Positions 38,324 to 47,775 of a DNA stretch of 64,000 nucleotides are shown piece after piece (within the stretch, counting starts at the first letter, position 1; every line of letters starts with the position of its first letter). Below the pieces are notes generated by a model. The model was not told the origin of the DNA. It did not search any database and worked only from the letters and a program-made list of their open reading frames with translations. Source of the DNA: Rhodoferax ferrireducens T118. GTDB taxonomy: Bacteria > Pseudomonadota > Gammaproteobacteria > Burkholderiales > Burkholderiaceae_C. The position numbers and the translations under genes are program-made. The stretch spans positions 2,418,001-2,482,000 of the forward strand of contig NC_007908.1 in assembly GCF_000013605.1 (NCBI RefSeq), written 5' to 3'.

Positions 38324-39469
38324 TTAAAGGTTTTTTAAAGCAAAACGCATGATCTGGGTCACAAGGTCGTCTTGCTGGCGCAGTTGCTGACCTGCTCTGA
38401 CCACGACTTGCCGCCATGAATCAAGCGCCAACGCGGGCAGTTGCGTTTGTTGGCTGGCCTTGCTGTCTGTATGGCTATTCACACCATTCCAGATCATGTG
38501 AAAAGCCCGCAGCGAGGGCGGAGCGTCCAGCATGGCCAGAAAAGCTTCCAGCTTGCGGTGATGGGCGTCGTCGTGCTGCGGGTAGATCTGCCAGACAAAG
38601 GGCTTGTTCGCCCACAAGGCGCGCACCAATGAATCTTCCCCGCGCACGAAATTCAGGTCACAGGCCCACAGCAGATGGTCGTAGTCGTCCTGGGTGAGTG
38701 CTGGCAGGTAGCTGATTGATAGCAGCTCACGCTTGTTCCATAAGGGCTTGAGCCTTGTTTTGTTCAAAATGCAGGCGGTGACTGCCGCCGTCGCCCGGCC
38801 TGCGGTCACCAGCAGTTGGGTGGCTTGCGGACCAGCGGCCAACTGGTCCAACAAGTCGGCCAAGGCCGGGGGCTCGTAGCAAAACAAGGACACCAGGCGC
38901 TCGCCCTGCCAGTTGACGCCTCGTTGTTGCAACCAGTCGGCACGCTCGAAGCTGGCCTGGCGCTCTGCCAGATCGGGTTCACGCAACAAGCCACCCGTGG
39001 CCACGCTGAAGCCGGGGTAGAAAAAGTATTTGCACAAACCTGCGCCCGGCCCCGTCATGACCGGGGAGGGCAGACCGTGATTGCGTTCGACGTAGCTTTC
39101 GGCGCTCAGGTACTCCAGGTTAATCCATAAGCCTTTTTGGCCTCTAGCCCCCGTCCAGTCTGCGTAAGCAGCTATAAATTCAGGATCTAATTCACAAGCA
39201 AAGGTCTCCAGCAAAATATCGCCTGGCGCCAGGCCTTCAGTCTGGATCGGCTGGGTCCAGTGCCGGATTTCGACGTTGGGCGCGCCAAAGGGCGCCATCC
39301 AGGCCAGCGCGCTGGTATCGTCTACCCAGAAGCGCACGCGTTCGCCACGCGCGGCCAAGCCAACGCTCAAGCGCCAGCCCACGCCGATGTCACCGTAGTT
39401 GTCAATGACCCTGCAAAAGATGTCCCATAGTTTTCCTGTCGTCACACCTGAATTGTCCACAATACGCAC
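38324..39469 (-). CDS. earP: EF-P arginine rhamnosyltransferase EarP
   Basis: Transfers rhamnose from dTDP-rhamnose to EF-P Arg32. 381 aa by the longest start. The family opens with [30 protein letters not shown] lies mid-protein and [19 protein letters not shown] near residue 270 holds the catalytic and nucleotide-sugar-binding residues. The start is uncertain: GTG at 39469 is the longest, but the family usually begins a few residues before KLWDIF, so GTG at 39445 is likely too. Two dispersed-repeat copies lie in the coding sequence (38706 and 39131), both in poorly conserved stretches between motifs. Start lies 2 bp from uvrC's start. Confidence 0.93.
   Translation of the reverse strand: MRIVDNSGVTTGKLWDIFCRVIDNYGDIGVGWRLSVGLAARGERVRFWVDDTSALAWMAPFGAPNVEIRHWTQPIQTEGLAPGDILLETFACELDPEFIAAYADWTGARGQKGLWINLEYLSAESYVERNHGLPSPVMTGPGAGLCKYFFYPGFSVATGGLLREPDLAERQASFERADWLQQRGVNWQGERLVSLFCYEPPALADLLDQLAAGPQATQLLVTAGRATAAVTACILNKTRLKPLWNKRELLSISYLPALTQDDYDHLLWACDLNFVRGEDSLVRALWANKPFVWQIYPQHDDAHHRKLEAFLAMLDAPPSLRAFHMIWNGVNSHTDSKASQQTQLPALALDSWRQVVVRAGQQLRQQDDLVTQIMRFALKNL
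38706..38770 (-). repeat. Dispersed repeat, in-frame copy 1 in earP
   Basis: TGATAGCAGCTCACGCTTGT, then AAGGGCTTGAGCCTTGTTTTG, in the inverted orientation of the family. In earP it is translated as [18 protein letters not shown], between conserved segments. Confidence 0.7.
39131..39190 (+). repeat. Dispersed repeat, in-frame copy 2 in earP
   Basis: GGCCTCTAGCCCCCGTCCAG, then TGCGTAAGCAGCTATAAATT. On the earP strand it encodes [17 protein letters not shown], just before the conserved WINLEYL motif. Confidence 0.75.
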
Positions 39470-39471
39470 CT

Positions 39472-41487
39472 ATGCCTCATTTGCCTGATTCCATGTCACC
39501 TGAAGCGCCCGCAGGCCCGGCGCCCGCAACCCTGCCCGCGCACCCTGCGCAGTTGCTCAGCGACGTGGCGGGTTTGCCGCCCCTGCCGGGCGTGTACCGC
39601 TATTTCGACTTTGATGGCGCTGTGCTCTACGTGGGCAAGGCCATCAATTTGAAAAAGCGGGTGTCGAGCTATTTTCAGAAAAATCACGGCGGCACGCGTA
39701 TCGGCCACATGGTGAGCAAGATCGTGCGGCTGGAAACGACGGTGGTGCGCTCGGAGGCCGAGGCGCTGCTGCTGGAAAACAACCTGATCAAGACGCTCAA
39801 CCCCAAGTACAACATTTTGTTTCGGGATGACAAGAGTTATCCGTACTTGAAGATGACAGGCGCGAGTTCTTCTTCGAATCCGGGCACCAGCTTTCCACGG
39901 GTGTCCTACTACCGGGGCGCGGTGGAGAAAAAGCATCAGTATTTCGGACCTTATCCGAGCGCCTGGGCGGTCAAGGAAGCGATTTTGCTGATGCAGAAGG
40001 TGTTTCATCTGCGCACCTGTGAAGACCCGGTATTCAACAACCGCACGCGCCCGTGTCTGCTGTACCAGATCAAACGTTGTTCAGCACCTTGCGTCGGCCA
40101 CATTTCTGCCGCGGACTATGCGCAGGACGTCGCCAACGCCGAGCGTTTTTTGCGTGGCGATGCGCGTCAAGTCATGGAGGCGCTGGAGGCTCGCATGATG
40201 GCGCATGCTGAAAAGCTGGAGTTCGAGCAGGCGGCCGAACTGCGCAATCAGGTGGCGGCGCTGTCCAACGTGCTGCATCAACAGTCGGTGGACAACGTGG
40301 CGGATCGCGATGTGGACATCCTGGCGGTGAAGGTGCAGGGTGGCCGTGCGTGCGTCAATCTGGCGATGGTGCGCGGCGGGCGCCATCTCGGGGATCGGCC
40401 GTATTTTCCGGCGCACGTGGAAGACGCAACCGAGATTTACAACGCCGGAGGTTTTGAAGAAGCGGTGGAGGACAGCACGACAGCGCCCCCTGTACCCAGT
40501 GTTGAAACCCAGGTGCTGGAAGCCTTTGTGGCACAGCATTATCTGAACGTGCCCGTGCCCCCGACACTGATTGTCAGTGCGCCGGTGAACAAACAACTGC
40601 TCGAAGCGCTCGCTATCCAGTCCGGCGTCAAGGTCACGGCGGTGCACCAACCGCGCGAGCAGCGCCGTGTCTGGCTGGAAATGGCGCAAACCAATGCCGG
40701 GCTGCAGTTGGCCCGCCTGCTCTCCGAGGAAGGCTCGCAACAGGCGCGCACCCGGGCGTTGGCCGAGGCGCTGGATCTGGCGCTGGACGATCTGGACGCG
40801 CTGCGGGTCGAGTGTTTTGATATATCCCATACGGCAGGTGAGGCCACCCAAGCCTCTTGTGTGGTGTTTGCGCACCACAAAATGCAGAACGCCGAGTACC
40901 GACGTTACAACATCAACGACATCACACCAGGCGACGATTACGCGGCCATGCGCCAGGTGTTGCTGCGTCGCTATGGCAAGCTGGCCGAGACCTTGCGCGA
41001 GGCGCAACAGACCGGTCAAATGCCTGCGGGCACCGGCCGACTGCCGGACTTGGTCCTGGTGGACGGCGGCAGAGGCCAGGTCAGCATGGCGCGCGAGGTA
41101 TTTGAGCAATTGGGCCTGGACTTGTCGCTGATCGTCGGCGTTGAGAAAGGCGAGGGGCGCAAGGTCGGGCTGGAAGAACTGGTGTTTGCCGATGGCCGCG
41201 AGAAAGTCTACCTGGGCAAAGACTCGGCCGCGCTGATGCTGGTGGCGCAGATTCGCGACGAGGCGCATCGTTTTGCCATTACCGGCATGCGTGCCAAACG
41301 CGCCAAGGTGCGGGTGGATGGCGGCAAGCTCGAAGAAATCCCAGGCATTGGCCCCAAGCGCCGATCCAAATTGTTGCAGCGCTTTGGTGGTGTGCGTGGC
41401 GTGGCGCTGGCGGGGGCGGAGGATATTGCGACGGTGGCGGGAATCTCGCGCGAGTTGGCGGAAGAAATTTACCGCGCCCTGCACTGA
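39472..41487 (+). CDS. uvrC: Excinuclease ABC subunit C
   Basis: 671-aa nucleotide-excision-repair nuclease. GIY-YIG domain at about 35-115 ([25 protein letters not shown]) makes the 3' incision; a Cys-rich segment follows ([23 protein letters not shown]), then the UVR motif (about 245-280), the RNase-H-like C-nuclease domain ([31 protein letters not shown]) for the 5' incision, and paired helix-hairpin-helix motifs at the end ([20 protein letters not shown]). The start is probably the ATG at 39472 or the in-frame ATG at 39493; neither has a clear Shine-Dalgarno, and the DNA to the left is earP coding. Confidence 0.96.
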   Translation: MPHLPDSMSPEAPAGPAPATLPAHPAQLLSDVAGLPPLPGVYRYFDFDGAVLYVGKAINLKKRVSSYFQKNHGGTRIGHMVSKIVRLETTVVRSEAEALLLENNLIKTLNPKYNILFRDDKSYPYLKMTGASSSSNPGTSFPRVSYYRGAVEKKHQYFGPYPSAWAVKEAILLMQKVFHLRTCEDPVFNNRTRPCLLYQIKRCSAPCVGHISAADYAQDVANAERFLRGDARQVMEALEARMMAHAEKLEFEQAAELRNQVAALSNVLHQQSVDNVADRDVDILAVKVQGGRACVNLAMVRGGRHLGDRPYFPAHVEDATEIYNAGGFEEAVEDSTTAPPVPSVETQVLEAFVAQHYLNVPVPPTLIVSAPVNKQLLEALAIQSGVKVTAVHQPREQRRVWLEMAQTNAGLQLARLLSEEGSQQARTRALAEALDLALDDLDALRVECFDISHTAGEATQASCVVFAHHKMQNAEYRRYNINDITPGDDYAAMRQVLLRRYGKLAETLREAQQTGQMPAGTGRLPDLVLVDGGRGQVSMAREVFEQLGLDLSLIVGVEKGEGRKVGLEELVFADGREKVYLGKDSAALMLVAQIRDEAHRFAITGMRAKRAKVRVDGGKLEEIPGIGPKRRSKLLQRFGGVRGVALAGAEDIATVAGISRELAEEIYRALH

Positions 41488-41539
41488 TTGGGCGGCATGA
41501 CCCGTCATTTGGCGTGCCGCGCCGTGCCACAATGACAGC

Positions 41540-42106
41540 ATGTTTTTTAACATTCCAACCATCATGACCTGGGCGCGCATTGTCGCGATCCCCTTGATCG
41601 TCGGCGTGTTTTATTTACCCATCGAGCCCGCCAGCCGCAATTTGATGGCCACGGTCATGTTTGTGGTGTTCGCAGCCACCGATTGGCTTGACGGTTATCT
41701 GGCGCGCAAGCTCAACATGGTCTCGTCCTTTGGCGCGTTTCTGGACCCGGTCGCCGACAAATTTCTGGTCTGTGCCTGCGTGCTGGTGCTCGTGCATCTG
41801 GGGCGTGCCGACGTGTTTGTTGCGCTCATCATCATTGGCCGAGAAATTGCCATTTCCGCCCTGCGTGAGTGGATGGCGCAAATTGGCGCCGCCAAAAGCG
41901 TGGCTGTGCACATGATTGGCAAGCTCAAAACCGTGGTGCAAATGGTGGCGATCCCGTTTTTGTTGTTTGACGGCCAACTGCTGGGGCTCATTGACACCCA
42001 TGTGTGGGGCGTCTGGCTGATCTGGATTGCGGCGGTGATGACGGTCTGGTCCATGGTGTATTACCTGCAGAAAGCCTTGCCTGAAATTCGGGCAAGGGCC
42101 AGGTGA
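41540..42106 (+). CDS. pgsA: CDP-diacylglycerol-glycerol-3-phosphate 3-phosphatidyltransferase
   Basis: 188-aa integral membrane enzyme making phosphatidylglycerol phosphate. The CDP-alcohol phosphotransferase motif D(x2)DG(x2)AR(x8)G(x3)D(x3)D is intact in DWLDGYLARKLNMVSSFGAF followed by LDPVADK. Several transmembrane segments follow. Directly downstream of uvrC (52 bp) as in many proteobacteria. Confidence 0.95.
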   Translation: MFFNIPTIMTWARIVAIPLIVGVFYLPIEPASRNLMATVMFVVFAATDWLDGYLARKLNMVSSFGAFLDPVADKFLVCACVLVLVHLGRADVFVALIIIGREIAISALREWMAQIGAAKSVAVHMIGKLKTVVQMVAIPFLLFDGQLLGLIDTHVWGVWLIWIAAVMTVWSMVYYLQKALPEIRARAR

Positions 42107-42112
42107 CCGCAG

Positions 42113-43015
42113 GTGAGGGCACACGATGATCGGGCCTTGATCCGGGCCATGCCGGCGGTGTTTGTGCTGATTTGGAGCACCGGCTTTATCGTGGCCCGCT
42201 ATGGCATGCCACACGCCCCGCCGCTGAAATTTCTGGTCGTTCGCTACGCGCTGTCGATTGCGTGTTTTTTGCCGTGGATCGTGCTGGCGCGGGTCAAGTG
42301 GCCAAGCCACCGTGCGCAGTGGACGCATCTGGCGGTTACCGGTATCTTCATGCATGCGGGTTACCTGGGTGGTGTCTGGGCCGCGGTGAAGCTCGGCATG
42401 GGCTCGGGGTTGTCGTCGCTGATCGTGGGTTTGCAGCCCGTGCTGACGGCCCTTTGGCTGGCCGCCATGGGAGGAAAAATTGCCGCGCGGCAGTGGGCTG
42501 GGCTGGTACTGGGTTTTGTCGGGCTGGTGCTGGTGGTATCGCGCAAGTTTGGGCAAGGCGGCGAGGCCGATTGGGTGAATATGTCCCTGGCAATTGGTGC
42601 CCTGTTGAGCATCACCACCGGGACGCTGTATCAAAAGCGCTTTGTGACATCCTGTGATGTGCGTACCGCCAACACGGTTCAACTGGGTGCTGCCCTGCTG
42701 GTGACGCTGCCGCTGGCGCTGCTGGAGGTCGAGGTGATGCACTGGAATGTTGAACTCGTGGGCGCCGTGGCCTGGTCGGTGATTGCGCTGACGCTGGGCG
42801 GCAGTTCCTTGCTGTATTTGTTGATTCAGCGTGGCGCAGCGGCCTCGGTCACCAGCCTGATGTATCTGGTGCCACCGGTGACGGCGCTGATTGCGTGGAT
42901 GCTGTTTGGTGAGTCAATCACGGTCCTCACAGTGATTGGAACTCTGCTGACGGCCTTTGGGGTTGCTTTGGTGGTGCGTCAGCCTCGGCTTGTGGTGCCT
43001 GTCGGACCTGACTGA
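42113..43015 (+). CDS. DMT-family (EamA) transporter
   Basis: 300-aa membrane protein with about ten hydrophobic helices arranged as two EamA repeats (first near residues 12-142, second near 155-290). ALIRAMPAVFVLIWSTGFIV is the usual first helix, and LIAWMLFGESIT the usual end of the last repeat. Expected to export a small metabolite; substrate unknown. Starts at a GTG 6 bp after the pgsA stop, so probably cotranscribed. Confidence 0.88.
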   Translation: MRAHDDRALIRAMPAVFVLIWSTGFIVARYGMPHAPPLKFLVVRYALSIACFLPWIVLARVKWPSHRAQWTHLAVTGIFMHAGYLGGVWAAVKLGMGSGLSSLIVGLQPVLTALWLAAMGGKIAARQWAGLVLGFVGLVLVVSRKFGQGGEADWVNMSLAIGALLSITTGTLYQKRFVTSCDVRTANTVQLGAALLVTLPLALLEVEVMHWNVELVGAVAWSVIALTLGGSSLLYLLIQRGAAASVTSLMYLVPPVTALIAWMLFGESITVLTVIGTLLTAFGVALVVRQPRLVVPVGPD

Positions 43016-43056
43016 TGGGTTCATTTTTTTAACGCTTGTTCAGAGAGGTTTCATTG

Positions 43057-44142
43057 ATGAGTCAAAAAAGAATCGCCGTCATCGCGGGTGACGGTATTGG
43101 CCAGGAAGTCATGCCCGAAGGGGTGCGTGTGCTGGAGGCGGTGGCGCGCAAATTTGACATTGACCTGCGGTTTGACCATTTTGATTTTTCCAGCTGGGAT
43201 TATTTCGAGAAGCACGGCCAGATGCTGCCTGACAACTGGAAAGATCAAATTGGGGAGCACGACGCGATCTACTTCGGCGCGGTTGGCCGGCCCGACAAAA
43301 TTGCCGATCATGTCTCGCTATGGGGTTCCCTGTTGCTCTTTCGACGCGAGTTCGATCAGTATGTGAACCTTCGTCCGGTACGCCTGATGCCGGGCATCAT
43401 TGCGCCGGTGGTGCGGCGTGATGGCAGCCGACGCGAGCCGGGTGAAATCGACATGCTGATCGTGCGCGAAAATACCGAGGGTGAATACTCCAGTGTGGGT
43501 GGGCGCATGTACGCGGGCACTGAACGCGAAATCGTGCTGCAGGAAACCGTGATGTCGCGCGTTGGCGTCGATCGGGTGTTGAAGTTTGCGTTTGAATTGG
43601 CCCAGTCGCGGCCCAAAAAGCATTTGACCAGCGCCACCAAATCCAACGGCATTGCGATCACGATGCCGTATTGGGATGAGCGTGTGGTAGAAATGGCAAA
43701 GGCTTATCCTGAAGTGAAAGTGGACAAATTTCACATCGATATCTTGTGCGCCCACTTTGTGCAGCGGCCCGATTTTTTTGATGTGGTGGTGGCCAGCAAT
43801 CTGTTTGGCGACATCCTGAGTGATCTGGGGCCGGCGTGCACTGGCACGATTGGCATTGCCCCCAGTGCCAATTTGAACCCCGAAAGGAAATTCCCGTCGC
43901 TGTTTGAACCGGTCCACGGCTCGGCGCCCGACATTGCCGGCAAAGGCATCGCCAACCCCATTGGTCAGATTTGGAGCGGCGCCTTGATGCTGGACTTTCT
44001 AGGACACAGGGATGCGCATAATGCAGTGATGAAAGCAATAGAAAAAGTGCTTGATCCTGCGAGCGGGGCGCCACGTACGCAGGATTTGGGTGGGACGGCA
44101 AGCACGAAGGATGTCGGGTTGGCCATCGTGGATGCGCTCTAG
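43057..44142 (+). CDS. ttuC: Tartrate / D-malate dehydrogenase (decarboxylating)
   Basis: 361-aa member of the isocitrate/isopropylmalate dehydrogenase family. The NAD site IAGDGIGQEV at the start, VRENTEGEYSSVGG near residue 142, LFGDILSDLGPA near 248 and EPVHGSAPDIAGKG near 286 are all present. FDFSSWDYFEKHGQMLP and the WDERVVEM region match TtuC/DmlA, which oxidise tartrate, D-malate or isopropylmalate. The ATG at 43057 has AGAGAGG upstream; an in-frame TTG at 43036 is less likely. Confidence 0.9.
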   Translation: MSQKRIAVIAGDGIGQEVMPEGVRVLEAVARKFDIDLRFDHFDFSSWDYFEKHGQMLPDNWKDQIGEHDAIYFGAVGRPDKIADHVSLWGSLLLFRREFDQYVNLRPVRLMPGIIAPVVRRDGSRREPGEIDMLIVRENTEGEYSSVGGRMYAGTEREIVLQETVMSRVGVDRVLKFAFELAQSRPKKHLTSATKSNGIAITMPYWDERVVEMAKAYPEVKVDKFHIDILCAHFVQRPDFFDVVVASNLFGDILSDLGPACTGTIGIAPSANLNPERKFPSLFEPVHGSAPDIAGKGIANPIGQIWSGALMLDFLGHRDAHNAVMKAIEKVLDPASGAPRTQDLGGTASTKDVGLAIVDAL

Positions 44143-44384
44143 TCCACGTGGAATTTGGACGATGTGTCTTTTATCGGCCAATCGGAAATATCTACGCGTA
44201 ATGAACCTGTAATGAAGCCGGCGAGCACTAAAAAACCGACTAGAATTCTCACTCGCACTGCTGCAAAGCTATCGTTTGTGTTGTCAGATCGGAGTCTTTG
44301 GCTCTTGGTACCTGTGGCATGACAAGTGCAAATTTTTTTAAAGAGACAATTCGATTAACTCTGCTTCCATACCAAGGGTTCTTT

Positions 44385-44657
44385 GTGAATAAAACCGAAC
44401 TAATTGAGCACATTGCACTGAATGCTGACATTTCCAAGGCAGCGGCTACCCGCGCGCTGGAGTCGGCCATTGGCGCAGTCAAAATCACTCTGAAAAAAGG
44501 CGGCTCTGTGTCGCTGGTGGGTTTTGGTACCTTTGCCGTTGGCAAACGTGCTGCGCGTGTGGGGCGTAACCCACGTACTGGCGACGCAATCAAAATCAAA
44601 GCGGCGAAAGTGCCAAAATTCCGTCCAGGTAAAGCGTTGAAAGATGCCCTGAACTGA
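44385..44657 (+). CDS. hupB: HU family DNA-binding protein
   Basis: 90-aa nucleoid protein. [20 protein letters not shown] at the N-terminus, the flexible arms with [15 protein letters not shown], and the closing [15 protein letters not shown] are typical of HU. It starts at GTG 44385 with AAGGG upstream; a frame extension to 44298 is not supported. Only 15 bp separate its stop from tRNA-Val, so both are probably on one transcript. Confidence 0.96.
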   Translation: MNKTELIEHIALNADISKAAATRALESAIGAVKITLKKGGSVSLVGFGTFAVGKRAARVGRNPRTGDAIKIKAAKVPKFRPGKALKDALN

Positions 44658-44672
44658 TCGCCGGTTTAAGTC

Positions 44673-44748
44673 GGGTGCTTAGCTCAGTTGGTAGAGCGTC
44701 TGCCTTACACGCAGAATGTCGGCGGTTCGAGCCCGTCAGCACCCACCA
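44673..44748 (+). tRNA. tRNA-Val (anticodon TAC)
   Basis: 76 nt including encoded CCA. GGGTGCT pairs with AGCACCC in the acceptor stem, D-arm AGCTCAGTTGGTAGAGC, anticodon loop CTTACAC with TAC, and T-arm GGTTCGAGCC all fold normally. It sits between hupB and ppiD. Confidence 0.97.
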
Positions 44749-44758
44749 CCCACCCAGA

Positions 44759-44789
44759 TAAAGGCGAGCAGCATGTTCGCCTTTTTTGT
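44759..44789 (+). terminator. Intrinsic terminator after tRNA-Val
   Basis: AAAGGCGA / TCGCCTTT stem with a 9-nt loop followed by six T. It ends the hupB-tRNA-Val transcript 10 bp after the tRNA and lies just before ppiD. Confidence 0.8.
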
Positions 44790-44812
44790 TTATATTATTG
44801 GAGAATTCGCGC

Positions 44813-46735
44813 ATGTTTGATTTTGTTCGCAAACATACGAAGATCATGATGGCGGTGATGTTCTTGCTGATCATCCCTTCGTTTGTGCTTTTTGGCATTG
44901 ATGGCTACAACCGGTCTCGCGATGCGGGTAGCGTTGTGGCCCGCGTTGGCAGCCATGACATCACGCAGGGCGAATGGGATGCGGTGCACAAGTCAGAAGC
45001 AGATCGCCTGCGTGCCTCCATGCCCAATCTGGATGCGAAACTGCTGGATTCACCGCAAGCCCGTTATGCCACGCTGGAGCGACTGGTGCGTGATCGCGTG
45101 CTGGCCCAAGCTGCAGACAAATTCAAACTGACAACCAGCGACGCCCGCCTCGCGCGCAACTTGCACGAGAATCCGTCCATCGCTGCCCTGCGCCAGCCTG
45201 ATGGCAAGCTGGACATGGACCGCTATCGTCAACTGGTTGGCAGCCAGGGCCTGACACCCGAGGGGTTTGAAGCCCGTGTTCGGCAAGACCTGTCTGTTCG
45301 GCAGGTGGAAGCGGGTGTGGGAGAGACAGGTTTTGCGGCAGCTAGCGTCGCCGACGTGGCATTGAATGCTTTTTTTGAAAAACGTGAGGTTCAGATTGCC
45401 AGTTTCACCGCTGCTGATTTCGCTTCAAAGGTCAGCCCGACGGATGCCGAACTGAATGCGTTTTACAAGGCCAATCAGGCTCTGTTCCAGTCTCCCGAAC
45501 ATGCCAGTATCGAGTATGTGGTATTGGATATGGATTCGGTCAAGAAAAGTATCGTGATCAGCGAGGCTGATATGAAGTCTTATTACGAACAAAATGCAGA
45601 GCGACTTAGTGGCAAGGAAGAGCGGCGTGCCAGTCACATCCTGATCACTGCCGCCAAGGATGCACCTGCAGCCGACCGCCAGAAAGCCAAAGCGCGTGCT
45701 GATGAATTGCTGAAAACAGTTCGCCAATCGCCCGACAGTTTTGCCGATGTGGCAAAAAAGAACTCACAAGATACCGGCTCCGCCGCCAATGGGGGCGATC
45801 TTGACTTTTTTACCCGTGGCGCCATGGTCAAACCATTTGAAGACGCAGTTTTCGCCATGAAAAAGGGTGATATCAGTGAGGTGGTGGAGTCTGATTTCGG
45901 TTATCACATCATCAAGCTTACCGATATCAAAAAACCGGTTCAGCGCAGCTTTGAAGAGTTGCGCGCGGGTATCGAGGCCGATCTGAAGACGCAGCAAGCC
46001 CAAGCCAGGTTTGCGGAGACTGCCGAGGCCTTTACCAACGGTGTTTATGAGCAGTCTGACAGCCTCAAGCCGGTCGCAGACAAGCTCAAGCTGGAAATCA
46101 AGACGGCCACCAATGTCTTGCGTCAGCCGGCTGCGGGTACAACCGGCGCGTTAAGCAATGCAAAATTCTTGGCTGCAATTTTCAACACTGATTCGATTGA
46201 AAAAAAGCGCAATACCGAAGCGATGGAAACAGCACCCAACCAATTGACAGCAGGCCGCGTTACGCAATACACCCCGGCCCGGACCCTGCCGTTTGCCGAT
46301 GTAAGTCGTGTTGTGCATGAACGTGTTGTTGCCGACAAAGCTGCCGAACTGGCCAAGAAAGAAGGCCAGGAAAAATTGCTGGCCTGGAAGGCTTCGCCAG
46401 CCGCTGCCGTCATGCCGGCGCCGATAGTGGTATCGCGTGATCAGGCCCAAAACGTTCCACCGCAGGTCTTGACGGCGGCGTTGCGTGCCGATACAGCCGC
46501 CTTACCGGCCTTTGTTGGTGTTGATCTGGGTGCCAAGGGCTATAGCGTGGTTCGAGTCAATAAGATAGTGCCGCGGCAGGCGCCGGCTGAAGCAGCCGCC
46601 AAACAGGACCGTGCGCAATATGCCCAATGGTGGAGCGGCGCCGAAACGCAAGCTTACTCCGATCTTCTCAAAGAACGATTCAAGGCTCAGATCTTGACTT
46701 CACGCCCGGCGCTAACCACAACAGAATTGCGCTGA
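44813..46735 (+). CDS. ppiD: Peptidyl-prolyl isomerase PpiD (SurA N-terminal/parvulin)
   Basis: 640-aa inner-membrane-anchored periplasmic chaperone. TM at about 12-33 (IMMAVMFLLIIPSFVLFGID), a SurA-like N-terminal chaperone region, and one parvulin domain at about 260-360 (RRASHILITAA, SQDTGSAANGGDLDFF, VVESDFGYHIIKLTD). It helps fold outer-membrane proteins leaving the Sec machinery. GGAGA lies about 10 bases before the ATG at 44813, which begins MFDFVRKHTK as usual for PpiD. Confidence 0.95.
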   Translation: MFDFVRKHTKIMMAVMFLLIIPSFVLFGIDGYNRSRDAGSVVARVGSHDITQGEWDAVHKSEADRLRASMPNLDAKLLDSPQARYATLERLVRDRVLAQAADKFKLTTSDARLARNLHENPSIAALRQPDGKLDMDRYRQLVGSQGLTPEGFEARVRQDLSVRQVEAGVGETGFAAASVADVALNAFFEKREVQIASFTAADFASKVSPTDAELNAFYKANQALFQSPEHASIEYVVLDMDSVKKSIVISEADMKSYYEQNAERLSGKEERRASHILITAAKDAPAADRQKAKARADELLKTVRQSPDSFADVAKKNSQDTGSAANGGDLDFFTRGAMVKPFEDAVFAMKKGDISEVVESDFGYHIIKLTDIKKPVQRSFEELRAGIEADLKTQQAQARFAETAEAFTNGVYEQSDSLKPVADKLKLEIKTATNVLRQPAAGTTGALSNAKFLAAIFNTDSIEKKRNTEAMETAPNQLTAGRVTQYTPARTLPFADVSRVVHERVVADKAAELAKKEGQEKLLAWKASPAAAVMPAPIVVSRDQAQNVPPQVLTAALRADTAALPAFVGVDLGAKGYSVVRVNKIVPRQAPAEAAAKQDRAQYAQWWSGAETQAYSDLLKERFKAQILTSRPALTTTELR

Positions 46736-46762
46736 GGGATCAGAAATAGACGACAGTGGTTA

Positions 46763-46768
46763 TATAAT
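46763..46768 (+). promoter_or_regulatory. -10 element of the tRNA-His promoter
   Basis: A perfect TATAAT lies 9 bp upstream of the tRNA-His 5' end. No good -35 could be placed upstream, so this may be a weak or extended -10 promoter. Confidence 0.5.
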
Positions 46769-46777
46769 AAAAACTGT

Positions 46778-46854
46778 GGTGGCTGTAGCTCAGTTGGTAG
46801 AGTCCAGGATTGTGATTCCTGTTGTCGTGGGTTCGAGCCCCATCAGCCACCCCA
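46778..46854 (+). tRNA. tRNA-His (anticodon GTG)
   Basis: 77 nt including the G(-1) that marks tRNA-His and encoded CCA. Acceptor GTGGCTG/CAGCCAC with G(-1) opposite C73, anticodon loop TTGTGAT, T-arm GGGTTCGAGCCC. It follows ppiD by 42 bp. Confidence 0.97.
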
Positions 46855-46865
46855 AGTAAATAAAT

Positions 46866-46900
46866 GAAAGCCTGCTATTTAGAACATAGCAGGCTTTTCT
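46866..46900 (+). terminator. Intrinsic terminator after tRNA-His
   Basis: AAAGCCTGCTAT / ATAGCAGGCTTT perfect 12-bp stem, 7-nt loop, followed by TTCT. A and T tracts on both sides allow use by tauE (minus strand) as well. Confidence 0.85.
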
Positions 46901-46966
46901 ATTTTGGTTTTCTGCAAACCGCATGCGGTCTGCTGCTCACTGTGTTGATTCTCCTACGGCTTGTTT

Positions 46967-47773
46967 TCAGTTCGCCACCCAGCCCATTGCTCTTGCCAGC
47001 ACGAGCAATGCAACCAACAAGCTGAACCATGCAAAGGCTTGCTGCAAACTTTTGGCGTTGAGCATCTTCGAAATCTGCTGCCCTGCCAACAAAGCCAGAA
47101 CGGCGCCGCAGGCAAACGGTAGCGCCACATCCCAGCGCAAGGGACCGTGCATCGCCGCTGCGCAAACCCCGCTCAAAGAGACCAGTGCAATCACAGCCAG
47201 TGAAGTCAGCTGAATGCTGCGTATGTCCAAATCGGTGTAGCGCGTCAGCGCCGGAACGATGACAAAGCCGCCGCCTACGCCGAGCAATCCGCTCAGTAGT
47301 CCGGCGATCAGGCCGGTGCCCGTCAACGCACGGGCGCAGGGGAGCGTCCAGGTCAGACGTTGATCCGTGCGACTTACACGGCAGAGTGCCGCAGCCGCCA
47401 GTGGAATTGACAGTTTGGAACGTCTGAGCATGCGCCAGGCGGTGTAAATCAGCACCAGGGCAAAAGCGCCTAAGAGAGGACGGTTCGGAAGCCGTTGTGC
47501 CAGAAACACGCCCAACGGCGCCATCAGCATGCCAGCAATGCCAATCAGTGCTGCCGCCCGGTAGCGCACGATGCCCTGGCGCAAGCCCAGCGCAGCCCCT
47601 AAGACAGCGGCCAGGCCAACCGCCACCAAACCTACGGGCGCCGCTTGTTGCACCGGCAGATGCAGACCCAACACCAGGAGAGGTATGGCCATGACGCCAC
47701 CGCCCGCGCCAGTGAGCGCCATCACCAGTCCGATGACTGCGCCCAGCGCAACCGCGAGTGTCGTAAGGTCCAT
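46967..47773 (-). CDS. TauE/SafE family sulfite-exporter-like membrane protein
   Basis: 268 aa with about eight hydrophobic helices in two homologous halves. The conserved TGAGGGVMAIPLLVL block near residue 22 and its second-half counterpart SGLLGVGGGFVIVPAL near 165 identify the TauE/SafE family, which exports sulfite, sulfoacetate or related organic anions. Its start lies 3 bp after the stop of a broken metallo-beta-lactamase-fold gene, and genes of that family are commonly paired with tauE in sulfide and persulfide detoxification. Confidence 0.88.
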   Translation of the reverse strand: MDLTTLAVALGAVIGLVMALTGAGGGVMAIPLLVLGLHLPVQQAAPVGLVAVGLAAVLGAALGLRQGIVRYRAAALIGIAGMLMAPLGVFLAQRLPNRPLLGAFALVLIYTAWRMLRRSKLSIPLAAAALCRVSRTDQRLTWTLPCARALTGTGLIAGLLSGLLGVGGGFVIVPALTRYTDLDIRSIQLTSLAVIALVSLSGVCAAAMHGPLRWDVALPFACGAVLALLAGQQISKMLNAKSLQQAFAWFSLLVALLVLARAMGWVAN

Positions 47774-47775
47774 AT

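Noticed and set aside
40081..41580. A 499-codon minus-strand frame
   Set aside because: Antisense to uvrC; His/Arg/Gln-rich composition typical of a shadow frame.
44020..44075. Repeat copy near the end of the tartrate dehydrogenase gene
   Set aside because: Superficial likeness (GAAAGCAATAG ... GAGCGGGGC) but the peptide is normal for the family C-terminus.
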